DNA from: Aquatica leii
Taxonomy: Eukaryota; Arthropoda; Insecta; Coleoptera; Lampyridae
Length of the DNA stretch: 64,000 bases
Assembly (NCBI GenBank): GCA_035610365.1
Contig: CM069433.1
Span: forward strand, 177,646,882 to 177,710,881
Direction of reading: 5' to 3'
In this document: one piece after another, positions 55,083 through 64,000 of the stretch
Layout of the letters: each line of letters starts with the position of its first letter
How positions within the stretch are numbered: position 1 is the first letter of the stretch
Notes under the pieces: generated by a model
What the model saw: the letters and a program-made list of their open reading frames with translations, nothing else
Databases searched by the model: none
What the model was told of the DNA's origin: nothing
Position numbers and translations under genes: made by a program

Positions 55083-55676
55083 TTATAAAAATTAGTCTTT
55101 TTTCTTCAGTAGTTGGTAAATATTTTGATATGCCATGTACAAGATATTCTAATTCAACATCATCTTCTACAGGAGTATCTATATATGATCTTGACAATGC
55201 TCCAGCTGTATACTTTTCTCTAGCTTTTACATATATTATATTTAGATTGTATTTCAATAACCTAATAGCATTCTTTGCAAGCGAGCTGATAAATTATCAC
55301 GATTTTTACGTGTCATCGGTATTAACGGTTTGTGATGTGACTGTACAATTACTTTATTACCATAAATATAATAATGGAATTTTACACACGAAAATACGAT
55401 GGCAGATAACTCTTGTGCATAGTTTAATTCAGATTTGGATAATGCCCTAGAAGCATAAGCTACAGGTAAACCTTCCTGTAATAAGCAACATCCAATGCCA
55501 CTACTAGATGCATCTGTTTGTATAATTATTTCTTTATTTTTGTCAAATATTTGTAATATAGGAGGTTCGCTTATTAATTTTTTTAAATAATTTAACTCCT
55601 GATCATGTATATCAGTCCATACAGATTTTTGATTATTTTGTAACGTCCCGTTAGAGTTCATTACATTAAATTTCAA
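55083..55676 (-). pseudogene. Gypsy element A: RNase H
   Basis: Minus strand. VWTDIHDQELNYLKKLISEP, then IIIQTDASSSGIGCCLLQEG (RNase H first catalytic D), AYASRALSKSELNYAQELSA (the usual EKE before LAI is shortened), KFHYYIYGNKVIVQSHHKPL (H for the expected D in SDHKPL) and RLQRMLLGY. After a frame change KYNLNIIYVKAREKYTAGAL with SRS ends the domain. It removes RNA during element replication. The D-to-H change and the frameshift indicate decay. Confidence 0.8.
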
Positions 55677-55689
55677 TTTTACAATCGTT

Positions 55690-56625
55690 TATTTTCTGCA
55701 ACTAATATTGCACGTAAATTTATTCAGTTTGGCAACAATGGCAACGTCGCGTTGTTTCAAATCTACCTGAGTTGTAGCTTAAACTGGCATTTCCGTTTGA
55801 ACAATCTTGGCGTGCGTGTCGTAGTGATGCGGAGAAGACACATTTTCTTGATAATGGCGTAAAAACGTATACAATTTAATTTTTATTCATTCATTTTTAG
55901 TGATTTCGCAATGTTACGCAATATTATAGTTAGACAAAGGAATTTATTTTGAAGGCCGTTGCTATGTAACGTGAGTACAGCATGTCATTTAAAAAACCAT
56001 TCTAATTATTTATATTTAGGGCCTTCTTTTACTTTTTTTTTATTCTGGATCTTTTACTTTTTTGGATTTTCTGGATCTTTTATTTTACATTGGTTTTTGC
56101 TTGCTGTTGTGTTTGGAAATTTACATTCGTTTGGACGAATCTTATCACTTCAAGCAAGTATGTGCTAAAAATAGAAGATATACGATAACGTCATATCATG
56201 TGGTGAGTCAACTGGAATTAATACTACCTGTTACGTTTTGAATTCAAGTAATTAAATTGTGTTGTTTAAAACCTTTCGGAAATCATACTCGATAACAAAT
56301 TACCGTTTACTATTTTTGCATTTAATATCAATTAATAATTAGATGTAAGATTTTACGCTTTTCATTCATCACCAATTTAAAGGTGGTTGGCGCCCTTATA
56401 TTTTATTTTAAATCCTGTTTTATTTCTAATATGTTTAATTCAAATATTGTTCTTTGTTCTCTAATGTAAATAGTATATTAAGTTATAGTTAATAAATTAA
56501 CGGAGTTCACGTCTTTGTATTTACTTGCATTCAACCCATACCCAGAGGTCTGTGCTTACGATTGCTGCCGTGGTCAAATTATTATTTTTACTTTTATTAA
56601 ACGTCCTTTATTCGGAATATTTTTT
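55690..56625. other. Unidentified insertion of about 0.9 kb between RT and RNase H of Gypsy A
   Basis: The reverse-transcriptase frame stops at about 56627 and RNase H begins at about 55676, whereas these domains should be continuous. The intervening DNA has no known coding. Its right part (agttaataaattaacggagt, then tcacgtctttgtatttactt) looks like the end of an LTR, so a solo LTR is possible, but the boundaries could not be fixed. Confidence 0.4.
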
Positions 56626-56626
56626 A

Positions 56627-57510
56627 TTACAATTTTTTGTTAAATTTCTCATGTTTTTTAGTTAATTCTGACAGGTTACTAATGTATTTAGAAAAGAATT
56701 TTAATAAACCTATTAATCTAAGCAGTTCGTTATTATTTGTAGGACTCTTTATAGCTATGACTGCTGCAATATTTTTTTTATCTGGTTTTACACCACTTTT
56801 AGAGATTATCTGACCCATAAATGTCACTTCTGATAATTTATACTGGAAGTTATCAACATTCAACTTAATATTATACTCTGATGCACGATCTAACACAGTT
56901 TTCAAAATTTCATCATGCTCCTGCACATTTACTCTCGCTACTATGATGCCATCGAAATAAACATCAACTCCAGGTATATTCCCAAATAACTTATAATTTG
57001 TTTTTTGAAATTTCTGGGGCTGACGATATACCAAAAGGTAGTCTATTAAATTTGTACTTTCCAAAAGGAGTGCTAAATGAATATAAATTTGAAATATTTT
57101 CATTTAACACTATCTGCCAAAACCTATATAGAAAAGCTATATTTGTTTTAACATTCTTATGAATACATGCAAATGTTACCTCACCTACAGGTCAGTTTAT
57201 GGTTGCCATCTGCTATTATTGTTATCCTAGATTGATTTAGTTTTTTCTTATTTTTCATATTTTGATACATCTGGTATGGAATAATGCTTACTTCTGCTCC
57301 AGTGTCCTATTTAAACTCAACTTCCATGGCATCTGCATTGATTTTTTCTATCCACATTTGAACCTTTTTTGTTGTTTTTATTTCCATAATACCAAATTCA
57401 TAGTCTTCTCTTAATTCTGTTATTTGTGTTTGTAAAAACGTAGCCGGTCATTCGCCTTTTACTTGTAAAATACAATTTTTAGCATAGTTAGAAGTTTTGC
57501 TAATTGTGCC
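56627..57510 (-). pseudogene. Gypsy element A: protease and reverse transcriptase
   Basis: Minus strand. Near 57420-57300: ELREDYEFGIMEIKTTKKVQ, AMEVEFK, a stop, then DTGAEVSIIPYQMYQ, a retroviral-type aspartic protease with its DTGA site. The N-terminal reverse transcriptase is mostly deleted. From 57040 KFQKTNYKLFGNIPGVDVYF leads into the active site, which reads YFDGII instead of YFDDII. It continues with EHDEILKTVLDRASEYNIKL, GQIISKSGVKPDKKN and NELLRLIGLLKFFSKYISNL, ending at KKHEKFNKKL. The lost second aspartate, the stop and the deletion make the enzyme inactive. Confidence 0.8.
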
Positions 57511-58335
57511 CTTCTGCGAAAGGGATTAAAGTCGAGGTACCTGCGGATAGTTACCGAGGGTAAGGAACTTATTGAAGGGCAGTTGCTGTTCTGCAATCAC
57601 ATTTTATACAGCTCATATTACAACAGTTTTTGTAAAAATACATTGTTTTTAAAATACATTTATATTCATTAGTATACAGTTAATAGTATATACAGTCCAC
57701 TTATTTCGAGTAAAACATTGGTCTTCGAACTGAATTAATATTCAAAAAGCATTTTAAACGGCAATAATTAAGTGTTTAAGTGTTAGCAAGATTGGCAGAA
57801 GGTACAAGAAGCAGTTACAAAAGTTAAATCACGTTCTAGACATCAGTTTTTTCCTGCTACCTACCTGTAAGTCAAATTTTTAATTTATTTAATTTAAGCT
57901 ATGGCAAAGGTTCTGTAAACAAAGCGAGGCCAACTCAAAGGAAAATTAACACGCTTACAAAATTATGTATCGGAAATAACGAATAATAAAATAACACCGA
58001 AAATTATAAGTGAATTAAAATGTAGATTAGATAAATTTGAAAACCTCATTTGGACAAAGTTTGACAATACACAGTCTGTCTGCAATACAATTAAAAACAT
58101 TTGACGGTAAATATGAAAATTGGCTAGAATTTAGGGATTCATTTATTGCATTAGTAGAGAATAACGATACATTAACAAATATCCAAAAAAATCTATTACC
58201 TAAGGTCATCTTTAGAAAAGGAACCCGGGCAAATAATTAAATCTATAGAAGTATCACCTGATAATTATCAAGTCGCATGGAGGTTGCTTCTAGATTCTAG
58301 ATAGATACTTAAAAGGTTTATAGTTAAAGGGATTT
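57511..58335 (+). pseudogene. BEL/Pao gag fragment with leader
   Basis: From about 57902 in broken frames: KRGQLKGKLTRLQNYVSEIT, ISELKCRLDKFENLIWTKFD, then LSAIQLKTFDGKYENWLEFR and DSFIALVENNDTLTNIQK (the gag-like domain usually called DUF1759), then LRSSLEKEPGQIIKSIEVS with NYQVAWRLLLDS. These are the first 200 or so residues of a BEL polyprotein. Positions 57511-57900 have no frame and may be its leader. The rest is missing; Gypsy B begins on the opposite strand at 58340. It separates two Gypsy pieces of different families. Confidence 0.7.
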
Positions 58336-58339
58336 AATT

Positions 58340-59171
58340 CCATAAAAAAAGGAATTTCAACATTATCTATTTGTAATGTTTAGTTATTGTAATCTATTTT
58401 AACTCCTAATTTTCTAAATTCGTTGCTACCTGATAATGCGTCAAACCTATCGTGCCAATCATTATTTATGCCATGTTCTTTTAAAATAAAAAATGCTACA
58501 CTTAAATCAGACATTACTGTTTGATTAAAACTTCTTACAGTAAAAGGTTTTTAAAAAAAATATTTTTAAAATAGTTGTAGGCTGGGCCTAGGTTCATTAT
58601 TGAATTTAAAGCACCGCTGTACCTATATCAAAATTTTTAAATTAAAACAATGGTGATGTTTTCGAGGTTATTGTTGCAAAATTTTGGATTATTTTGAGAA
58701 TTTTGAAAATTATCATTTTCTTCAAGAGGGAGAAATTCATTTTCTGGCTGTTCTTCGACATTATGAAGTTCTTCTGATACGAAATTGCGTGAGCCGGAAA
58801 ATAATTATTATTATGAGATAGTCTCATTGTATTTCTTGTTGAAATGGACATTGGGGTTGGTTTAAATTTGGTTTTTTTCTCAAATACTTCTGCATTTGAA
58901 CATTAATTAGTGTACTAAGAAAATGATTTTGATTTTGGTTATAATATTGTCTATAATTTTCGTTAATGTTTTGTTTACGGTATTGATTATAATTTGAGTA
59001 ATATTGGTTAGTATTATTAACATGAGCATTGTTTCTGGATGTAGGGGACCTAAAGTTTTGATTTTGTGTATTACTTTTATGCGTAGATCTTATAGGTGTT
59101 TTGTGTCTAATAAAATTTCTAAATTGTAATAAACAATCTTCTAATGTTTCTACATTTTTGTATGAAATAAA
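58340..59171 (-). pseudogene. Gypsy element B: gag end and protease region
   Basis: Minus strand from about 59171: YKNVETLEDCLLQFRNFIRH (gag), then an asparagine/glutamine/tyrosine-rich stretch (NTNQYYSNYNQYRKQNINEN), then NEEQPENEF-like acidic sequence in broken frames, and from 58560 VRSFNQTVMSDLSVAFFILK, FDALSGSNEFRKLGVKIDYN and NVEIPFFMELNP, the protease-region wording of Gypsy elements of the 17.6/297 kind. The first gag part lies at 60260-60604, beyond a Penelope insertion. Frameshifts and a stop after KIDYNN show decay. This family differs from Gypsy A. Confidence 0.65.
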
Positions 59172-59175
59172 CCTT

Positions 59176-59904
59176 CATGCTTCGTCTCATCATCATCCTG
59201 CACAGAAACGTTCTGTTATTGAATCTTTGGTCCATCGTGCCTTTTCCATTTGTCAACCTGAGAATCTAGACTCAGAACTCCGTCATCTTACTAGAACCTT
59301 AGTGAACAATGGTTATGTAAAACGAGATATTCATAGAGTTATTAATCGTCGTTTACACCCACGTACTCGATTACCTAAGGACATTTCTACTCCCGAATCC
59401 AACCAGAAATTGGCCTTTTTACCCTACATTCACAAGGTTACAGATCAAATAGGGAAACTCCTTCGTAAGAATGGTATTAAACCAACATTCAACTCGACAG
59501 GCAAAATCTCTCAGATTCTTCCTTCTCCCAAAGACAAATTTCCAACACTTTCATCTCAAGGTGTATACCAAATTCCCTGTTCTTGTGGTTTAGTCTACAT
59601 TTGTGAAACCGGTCGTTCCGTCATTACTCGCATTTCAGAACATGATCGTTGTATAAGGAAAAGGTATACTTCCAAGTCGGCGGTCGCTGAACATCATTTT
59701 ACTACACGTCACAAAATAGATTTTGATAATGTTTCGTTGATTGCCAAATCTCCATTCTTTTTCAACAGGAAATTCCGAGAAAGCATAGAAATCATCAAAC
59801 ATCCCAATAACTTCAATCGCGATCATGGTTTTGAACTATCTCCTCTTTGGTTTCCGGTTATTAGTCATTTATCAAAAACACGCCCCCTAGCAACCGTAAC
59901 CTAA
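59176..59904 (+). CDS. Penelope-like GIY-YIG endonuclease and RT tail, open frame
   Basis: An uninterrupted frame of about 243 codons. It begins just after the YRKPT block: HASSHHHPAQKRSVIESLVH and AFSICQPENLDSELRHL (end of reverse transcriptase), the linker RRLHPRTRLPKDIS, KLAFLPYIHKVTDQIGKLLR, then the GIY-YIG domain: GVYQIPCSCGLVYICETGR, with the second motif changed from YIG to YIC, RISEHDRCIR, AVAEHHFTTRH, and RESIEIIKHPNNFNRDHGFE with LSPLW at the end. The domain nicks DNA for target-primed reverse transcription. The open frame extends upstream to 59101 only by reading antisense Gypsy gag. No start codon of its own: the element is 5'-truncated, which is usual for retroelement insertions. 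Few lesions suggest it is younger than its neighbours. Confidence 0.85.
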   Translation, partial: HASSHHHPAQKRSVIESLVHRAFSICQPENLDSELRHLTRTLVNNGYVKRDIHRVINRRLHPRTRLPKDISTPESNQKLAFLPYIHKVTDQIGKLLRKNGIKPTFNSTGKISQILPSPKDKFPTLSSQGVYQIPCSCGLVYICETGRSVITRISEHDRCIRKRYTSKSAVAEHHFTTRHKIDFDNVSLIAKSPFFFNRKFRESIEIIKHPNNFNRDHGFELSPLWFPVISHLSKTRPLATVT

Positions 59905-59959
59905 TCAGGGTCGATCCTTTTCCTTTAAATACGGAGACTATTTCTTCTTAAGTCACTTC

Positions 59960-60130
59960 TACGGAGTTTAGAATCTGGCTTGGTTCACAAGTTGATTACC
60001 TAACTCGGTAGTGGTTCTTTGTTAGATTTTCGTTTGCTTTTTCAGGTTATCGTTTTCTTTCTTACCTTTTCAGAGTTTAGGTTATGGCTTGTTTTACAAG
60101 TGGATAACCTAACTTTTGATAAGTTCTTAG
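59960..60130 (+). repeat. Internal repeat in the Penelope 3' UTR
   Basis: gagtttagaatctggcttgg with ttcacaagttgattacctaa (59967) and gagtttaggttatggcttgt with tttacaagtggataacctaa (60072) are two units about 105 bp apart, both followed by gttagatttt. A third relative lies at 12700-12775. Confidence 0.65.
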
Positions 60131-60173
60131 TTAGATTTTGATTGCTTGTTTGAGTTTTGCGATCTATCTCACG

Positions 60174-60213
60174 CCCTGATGAAACCCCTTACGAAAGTGA
60201 GCGAAACGTTGGC
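60174..60213 (+). ncRNA. Hammerhead-like motif at the Penelope 3' end
   Basis: GCC (stem I), CTGATGA (60177-60183), AACCC, hairpin CTTAC-GAAA-GTGAG, C, GAAAC (60204-60208), GTT and GGC. Stem I pairs GCC/GGC, stem III is ACGT. Core residues are all present, but stem II carries an unpaired AACCC on one side. It lies 270 bp after the stop of the GIY-YIG frame, same strand. Confidence 0.55.
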
Positions 60214-60259
60214 AGCTTCGGTTGCAACTATGACACGGTGCAAACCTGGAAGACATTCT

Positions 60260-60604
60260 AATGTTAGAACGATATGGTTCTAGTAATCCTGCTTTAAAAG
60301 TATGTAGCGTTTTACGGGTATACAAATTCGTTTTATAAATTTTAAGATTTACATCTTGTTTGTAAATTGAAATGTAATAAATACTGTAATTTTCCTTTAA
60401 TTTTTTCGTATTCTATGTATCATAATTTTCATTTGTTTCTTGAAAACACGTTAGCAGATAATTCTCTAAAACGTACTCATTACTAGGCTCACCAAAACCA
60501 TTCATTAGTGCGGACTTAAGATTACTCCAAGTAGAACAATCGCAAGTTACTAAAATATCTCTTGCAGCATTAATTAATTTAATACAACAAATTTTAAAAA
60601 GCAA
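60260..60604 (-). pseudogene. Gypsy element B: gag N-terminal part
   Basis: Minus strand: INAARDILVTCDCSTWSNLK, LMNGFGEPSNEYVLENYLLT and CFQETNENYDT are typical of 17.6/297-like gag. After a frameshift it continues KLKENYSIYYISIYKQDVN and FKAGLLEPYRSNIRM to the Penelope insertion point. The start of gag is not visible. Decayed. Confidence 0.7.
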
Positions 60605-60689
60605 TTTATTTAATGTACAATTTTCTTCTCCTTTATTTGAGTTTTCATATGTACTAATAAATTTGTCACATTTTTGTAAAAAATAAGAT

Positions 60690-61560
60690 TAATTTCGATT
60701 TCCTCCTTCGTACTGAGAAATCATTTCTTACCTCTTACGGATGAGGAACTTTTGAAAGAAGCCGAAGAGGTTTATAACGACCTGACATTGCAATATCAGT
60801 TACCCTTAAATAATCATTTTGAAACTGACTCAGAAGAAAGCAGTGATGAAGAAGAAATAGTTGAACGAGTCGGCGTAATCTTAGACAACTTGGATGCTAC
60901 AGAAGTTGTAGAAACTACACCAGAAGATGAAACCCATAATCAAAACCACCTAACTACATCAAAGAAAAGAAGAATGTAATAGAAATCAATCGAAAATGGA
61001 AAAAAAAGAACTCTGCGACTGCTATTCCAGACTAAAATGTTGAAACGGGTTCTGTGCCTAGAATGTTTGCTAATTGCGTTACACCAACAGACGTTCTAGA
61101 ATTTCTGAACTCAATTTTGGATAATATAGTTTATCAAAGCAACCTGTACGCAGTACAGAGAAATAAAATCCTAAATGTAAAAAAAGAGGAATTACTGGCC
61201 TTCATAAGTATAAATCAATTTATGGGTTACCATGTACTGCTTTTATTGAGATATTACTGGTCATGCAGTCTTGATCTTGGAGTATCAGTAGTAAAAGACA
61301 CATGAGTAGAATAAGATTTGATATTTTTTCAAATCTCCACGTTAACGACAATGCAAAAATTTCCAGCAAACAATGAAGGCATGACAAACTTTATTAATTG
61401 AGACCTAAAATAAAGCAAAAGAAGAAAAATTTCTCGGTTCCTGCAGATGTTAGGGTATACACTGAGTCACATATGTAAAAGAAAAAGGCCGTTGTAAAGT
61501 GTGTAGTAAAAACTTTATTCAATCCAGACCTCATTCAAAATGTTGTACATCTAGTAGAAT
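60690..61560 (+). pseudogene. piggyBac-type transposase remnant (second family)
   Basis: Plus strand. Acidic N-terminus (PLTDEELLKEAEEVYNDL, TDSEESSDEEEIVERV), a stop at 60979, then TPTDVLEFLNSILDNIVYQS, FISINQFMGYHVLLLLRYYW (the usual first conserved block) and, after a frameshift, MSRIRFDIFSNLHVNDNAK. The catalytic DDD domain is missing. A C-terminal cysteine piece (RCKVCSKNFIQSRPHSKCC) appears near 61488-61550. Internal deletion, stops and frame changes make it dead. It differs from the piggyBac at 25957. No TTAA-bounded ends were identified. Confidence 0.7.
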
Positions 61561-61578
61561 AAGAAATCCCTGGTAGGG

Positions 61579-62468
61579 ATGGCTTCTAACAATATTTGTG
61601 TTGAGGAAGATTTCTGTGGTCATTGTAAGGTTAAGATTAATGACAAAGAAAAATATATTGGTTGTGAAGGCCCATGCTTTTCTTGGTTTCATCTCAAATG
61701 CATTGGTTTAACAACAGCTGATAAAAAAGTTTTAAAAAATGTTATAGGTGCCAAATGGTACTGTGATAAGTGTGTAGTTGACTTCAATGATCCTATTGAG
61801 TGTAAAGTGGTTAAACTTATGAAGAATGTTGTGGAGGAATTTTGTCAAGAGATTAAAGCACTTAAAGATAATATTGAAACAATTGATCTTGGTAAGAATT
61901 TGAGTTGTATGCAATCTCAGGTAAGGGATCTTAGTTTGGAGATCAGAAACTTGAAAAATCAATTGAGAGATGCTGGTGTGATAAAAACAGCTCCTACTTA
62001 TGAAGAGACAGTGAGAAATAGAGTGAATGATAAAGAGAAGGTTGTGATTATTCAACCAAAAGTGGAACAAAGCAGTGATGTAACAGAAGATGAATGTAAA
62101 AAGGTTTTGAAACCAACAGAATAAATGGAGTTAGGAGTACGAGAAGTGGATGTATTGTTGTTGTATGAAAATCAAGAGAAGATCAAGAAAAATTGAAACA
62201 AGCTGCAAAGACTAATTTGGGGAATCAATATGAGTTAAGAAAACCAGGAAGTAGAAAGCCAATAAAGAAGTTAGTTGGATTGAGGGAGGATATGAATGAG
62301 GTTGAAATTAGAGAGAGTTTACTCAAACAGAATGTGGTAATTTTTACTAACGAGGAAGATGTTGTAATAAAGAAGGTAATGAAGCTAAAGAGTACACATT
62401 CAGTGGTGTTTGAAACTGATGTTGAATCATTTAGCAAAGTGATGGGAGATGGAAAGCTGAATATTTAG
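61579..62468 (+). pseudogene. LINE ORF1 with PHD finger (frameshifted, truncated)
   Basis: ATG at 61579. Residues 6-62 form a PHD zinc finger: CGHCKVKINDKEKYIGC, CFSWFHLKCIGL, WYCDKC. A coiled coil follows (LSLEIRNLKNQLRDAG). The frame stops at 62124, but another frame carries on: INGVRSTRSGCIVVV, then LKQAAKTNLGNQYELRKPGS, KPIKKLVGLREDMNEVEI and KVMGDGKLNI, an RRM-like half typical of LINE ORF1 proteins. The CCHC knuckles that should follow are missing because a deletion joins straight into ORF2. ORF1 protein binds element RNA. PHD fingers at the start of ORF1 are known in CR1-related LINEs. Alternative: a host PHD gene, unlikely given the neighbour. Confidence 0.75.
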
Positions 62469-62469
62469 T

Positions 62470-63645
62470 TTTAAATCACAATGATCTTGATCTTGCTGTA
62501 GAAGCTTTTTATAATGTCTAAGACTAAGCCTTCCAGAGGTTTGTTCTTAATGTAAAAGTAACGCCATCTAATTTTGCAAATTGGTATTCACGCAATCTTA
62601 AAAGTCTCATTACTATTAAGAAAATTGCGTATAAGAGATTTAACGAAACAAGAACTGATACTGACTATAACACTTTTGCCCAGTTACGTTCTAGTTGTAG
62701 TAAATTGAGTAAATTTCAGTATTCTGAGTATCTAAAGGAGACTGAAAAGAACTTACAAAATAATCTTAGTCGTTTTTGGGAATATGTCAAATCGTTAAGA
62801 GGTATTATTGAATTACCTGAGATGATGAAATTTGGTGATGTCGAGTCAACCAATCGTCTCGAGGTTGCAAACATGTTTACAAGTTTTTTTTCCTCAGTGT
62901 ATTAATTACCTGATTCTGAATACACTAGTAGTGATCTTCCTCAATGTTATCTATTGAATACTCAATTTAGTCAATTTAATGTTTTCGATCTGCTTCAGTG
63001 AGCTGATGTGAAAAAACCAGTTGATCCTGACGGTGTACCCCCCTTGGTACTTCGAGAATGTAGCACGATACTTAGTGGTCCGCTTCAAATTTTGTTCAAT
63101 TGGTCACTAAAAGCTGGTAAATTTTTGTCTTTCTGGAAACGTGCTTACATTTGACCAATCTTTAAGAGTGGTTCATTAGTTACAAATTATAGACCAATCA
63201 CCCTCCTACCTGCTATTCCTAAGTTTTTTGAAAAAATAGTCATTGCAAAGCTTACTGATGTCTTTAAGCAAATTATAGTTATTGAACAGTATAGTTTTTT
63301 AAAAGAAGGTTTACTAATACCAACTTAGCAATATATAGTCAATTATTCTAGACAAATTGTAGATGGGCGAAATAGTGCACTATGTTTACACTGACTTTCG
63401 GAAGGCTTTTGATCGTGTGGATCATGCTCTTGTAGTGAATAAACTGAAATTTTATGGGGAGGGTGGATCGCTTTTGGCCTGGCTTGCTGATTATCTTTGT
63501 AATCGTTGGTTGGCTGTTAAATTATCTCCTACCCACCTTTCAGAACTGTTCCTGGCTTCTTTAGGAGTCCCACAGGTCTCACACTTGGGCCCTTTGTTGT
63601 TTAACATTTTTAGAAATGATATAAAGTTTGTTTTCTGTAAATAGC
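62470..63645 (+). pseudogene. LINE ORF2 remnant: reverse transcriptase without endonuclease
   Basis: Follows ORF1 directly. Blocks in several frames: NDLDLAVEAFYNV, VTPSNFANWYSRNLKSLITI, QYSEYLKETEKNLQNNLSRF, FWEYVKSLRG, FTSFFSSVY, then KKPVDPDGVPPLVLRECSTI, FWKRAYI, PIFKSGSLVTNYRPITLLPA, PKFFEKIVIAKL, and from 63363 the palm YTDFRKAFDRVDHALVVNKL and LGVPQVSHLGPLLFNIFRND. The sequence breaks off before the YADD site. The endonuclease domain was removed by the deletion that fuses ORF1 and ORF2. Wording is CR1/Jockey-like. Stops at 62903, 62999, 63154 and others. Confidence 0.8.
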
Positions 63646-63757
63646 TATAAACGGTGGTGACACGTTGAAATTAGTTTAACACCCGCGAAATTCAAAATAT
63701 GCTTTGAATAATTCGTCGGGATAAAACCACAACGTAAAAGGACATTAGGAGTAAGCA

Positions 63758-63880
63758 ATGTCAATGCAATTGTGCAAACGCCACCAGATTTTACTACTGA
63801 ACGACCGTTTCGTCCTTTTGGGGCTCATCAGCAGTAGGAGATACACCCTAATGTAGTTGCCACAATTGCATTGACGTCGT
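63758..63880. mobile_element. Short foldback with hammerhead-like centre
   Basis: 15-bp perfect inverted repeat (gtcaatgcaattgtg and complement) about 85 bp apart, enclosing the minus-strand hammerhead-like motif at 63794-63837. Probably one end or a minimal derivative of the same sort of element as 16423-16806. Confidence 0.5.
63794..63837 (-). ncRNA. Hammerhead-ribozyme-like motif (type I, near-palindromic stem III)
   Basis: Minus strand: stem I CTACTG (63837-63832), CTGATGA (63831-63825), stem II GCCC..GGAC around the same CCAAAA-type loop with one mismatch, GAAA (63811-63808), stem III ACGGTCGT (one G-T pair), predicted cleavage after GTT at 63800, then CAGTAG pairing with stem I. The stem I bases differ from those at 16602 at two positions, on both sides of each pair, so pairing is kept. 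Confidence 0.65.
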
Positions 63881-64000
63881 TATAGCTTATATTTAAGTAT
63901 GACAAAGTTACAATTCAAAAGTGTTTGATGGCAGAGCCATCTCATAGTATGATTTTACTATGTGCCTAAAGTTTACTGTAAAAAGCTATAATATATATAG

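Larger units (their letters stand above)
59172..60258 (+). mobile_element. 5'-truncated Penelope-like element inserted in Gypsy B gag
   Basis: Contains the last part of a Penelope polyprotein (to 59904), a 3' UTR with an internal repeat, and a hammerhead-like motif. It splits the Gypsy B gag frame: gag runs to about 60260 on one side and resumes at about 59171 on the other, with matching protein context (GLLEPYRSNIRM then SYKNVETLEDC). Exact ends and target duplication are not clear. Confidence 0.75.
63646..64000. other. LINE break point and foldback region; no coding
   Basis: Beyond the LINE break no frame is recognisable. cacccgcgaaattcaaaata occurs at 63680. Inverted words gtcaatgcaattgtg (63761) and cacaattgcattgac (63862) bracket the hammerhead-like motif, giving a foldback of about 63758-63880. 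Confidence 0.5.

Noticed and set aside
1-64000. CRISPR arrays, bacterial operons, integrative phage or plasmid features
   Set aside because: No evenly spaced identical repeats, no prokaryotic gene density or ribosome-binding sites; spliceosomal introns and metazoan retroelements are present.

Overview
This window looks like animal, most probably insect, nuclear DNA. It is strongly AT-rich and has no bacterial operon structure, Shine-Dalgarno sites or CRISPR. It carries one metazoan-type tRNA-Asn gene and a dense mixture of transposons typical of arthropods. I found no complete host protein gene. Two short pieces with good splice signals (43825-43953 and, more weakly, 11780-11859) are the only candidates for host exons, so this is probably intergenic or intronic DNA that collects transposons.

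Layout. 1-1630: 3' end of a Ty3/Gypsy element (integrase tail, polypurine tract, LTR). 3786-5845: a Tc1/mariner element with an intact 357-residue transposase and long inverted ends. 6.8-11 kb: a candidate MITE, a decayed Tc1-like transposase, an inverted LTR piece, a foldback element and a six-exon hAT transposase pseudogene. 12.9-13.6 kb: an unrecognised decayed coding region. 16.4 kb: a 384-bp foldback centred on a hammerhead-ribozyme-like motif. 18.8-21.4 kb: a second mariner whose inverted ends contain tRNA-like sequence. 23-24.7 kb: an RTE-like LINE remnant with a tRNA-Asn gene inside it. 25.1-28.8 kb: a Copia pol remnant split by a piggyBac element at TTAA. 30.2-31.8 kb: a TTAA-flanked non-autonomous element. 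33.2-37.8 kb: Penelope, Gypsy gag, BEL/Pao and Jockey-like fragments. 41.2-42.8 kb: a second, longer copy of the LTR seen at 1.25 kb. 44.9-49.9 kb: a decayed mariner, a Copia remnant with a small foldback in it, and a third mariner. 51.3-60.6 kb: nested retroelements (Penelope, two Gypsy elements, BEL, a hAT-like insertion, another Penelope). 60.7-63.9 kb: a decayed piggyBac, a PHD-finger LINE and another hammerhead-bearing foldback.

Most elements are dead: stops, frameshifts, deletions, or lost catalytic residues (piggyBac D to H, Gypsy YxDD to FDG, BEL YVDD to YVYD, two mariner third-D to N). The mariner transposase at 4344-5417 is the only apparently intact one.

The most interesting signal is a set of hammerhead-ribozyme-like motifs (16602-16645, 63794-63837, 33312-33345, 52115-52150, 60174-60213, and weaker at 8922-8957 and 29115-29153). 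Some lie just downstream of Penelope reading frames. Others lie in the loop of short foldback elements with no coding capacity. The two best show compensatory changes in stem I and a palindromic stem III. All calls were read by eye; coordinates of decayed elements are approximate.
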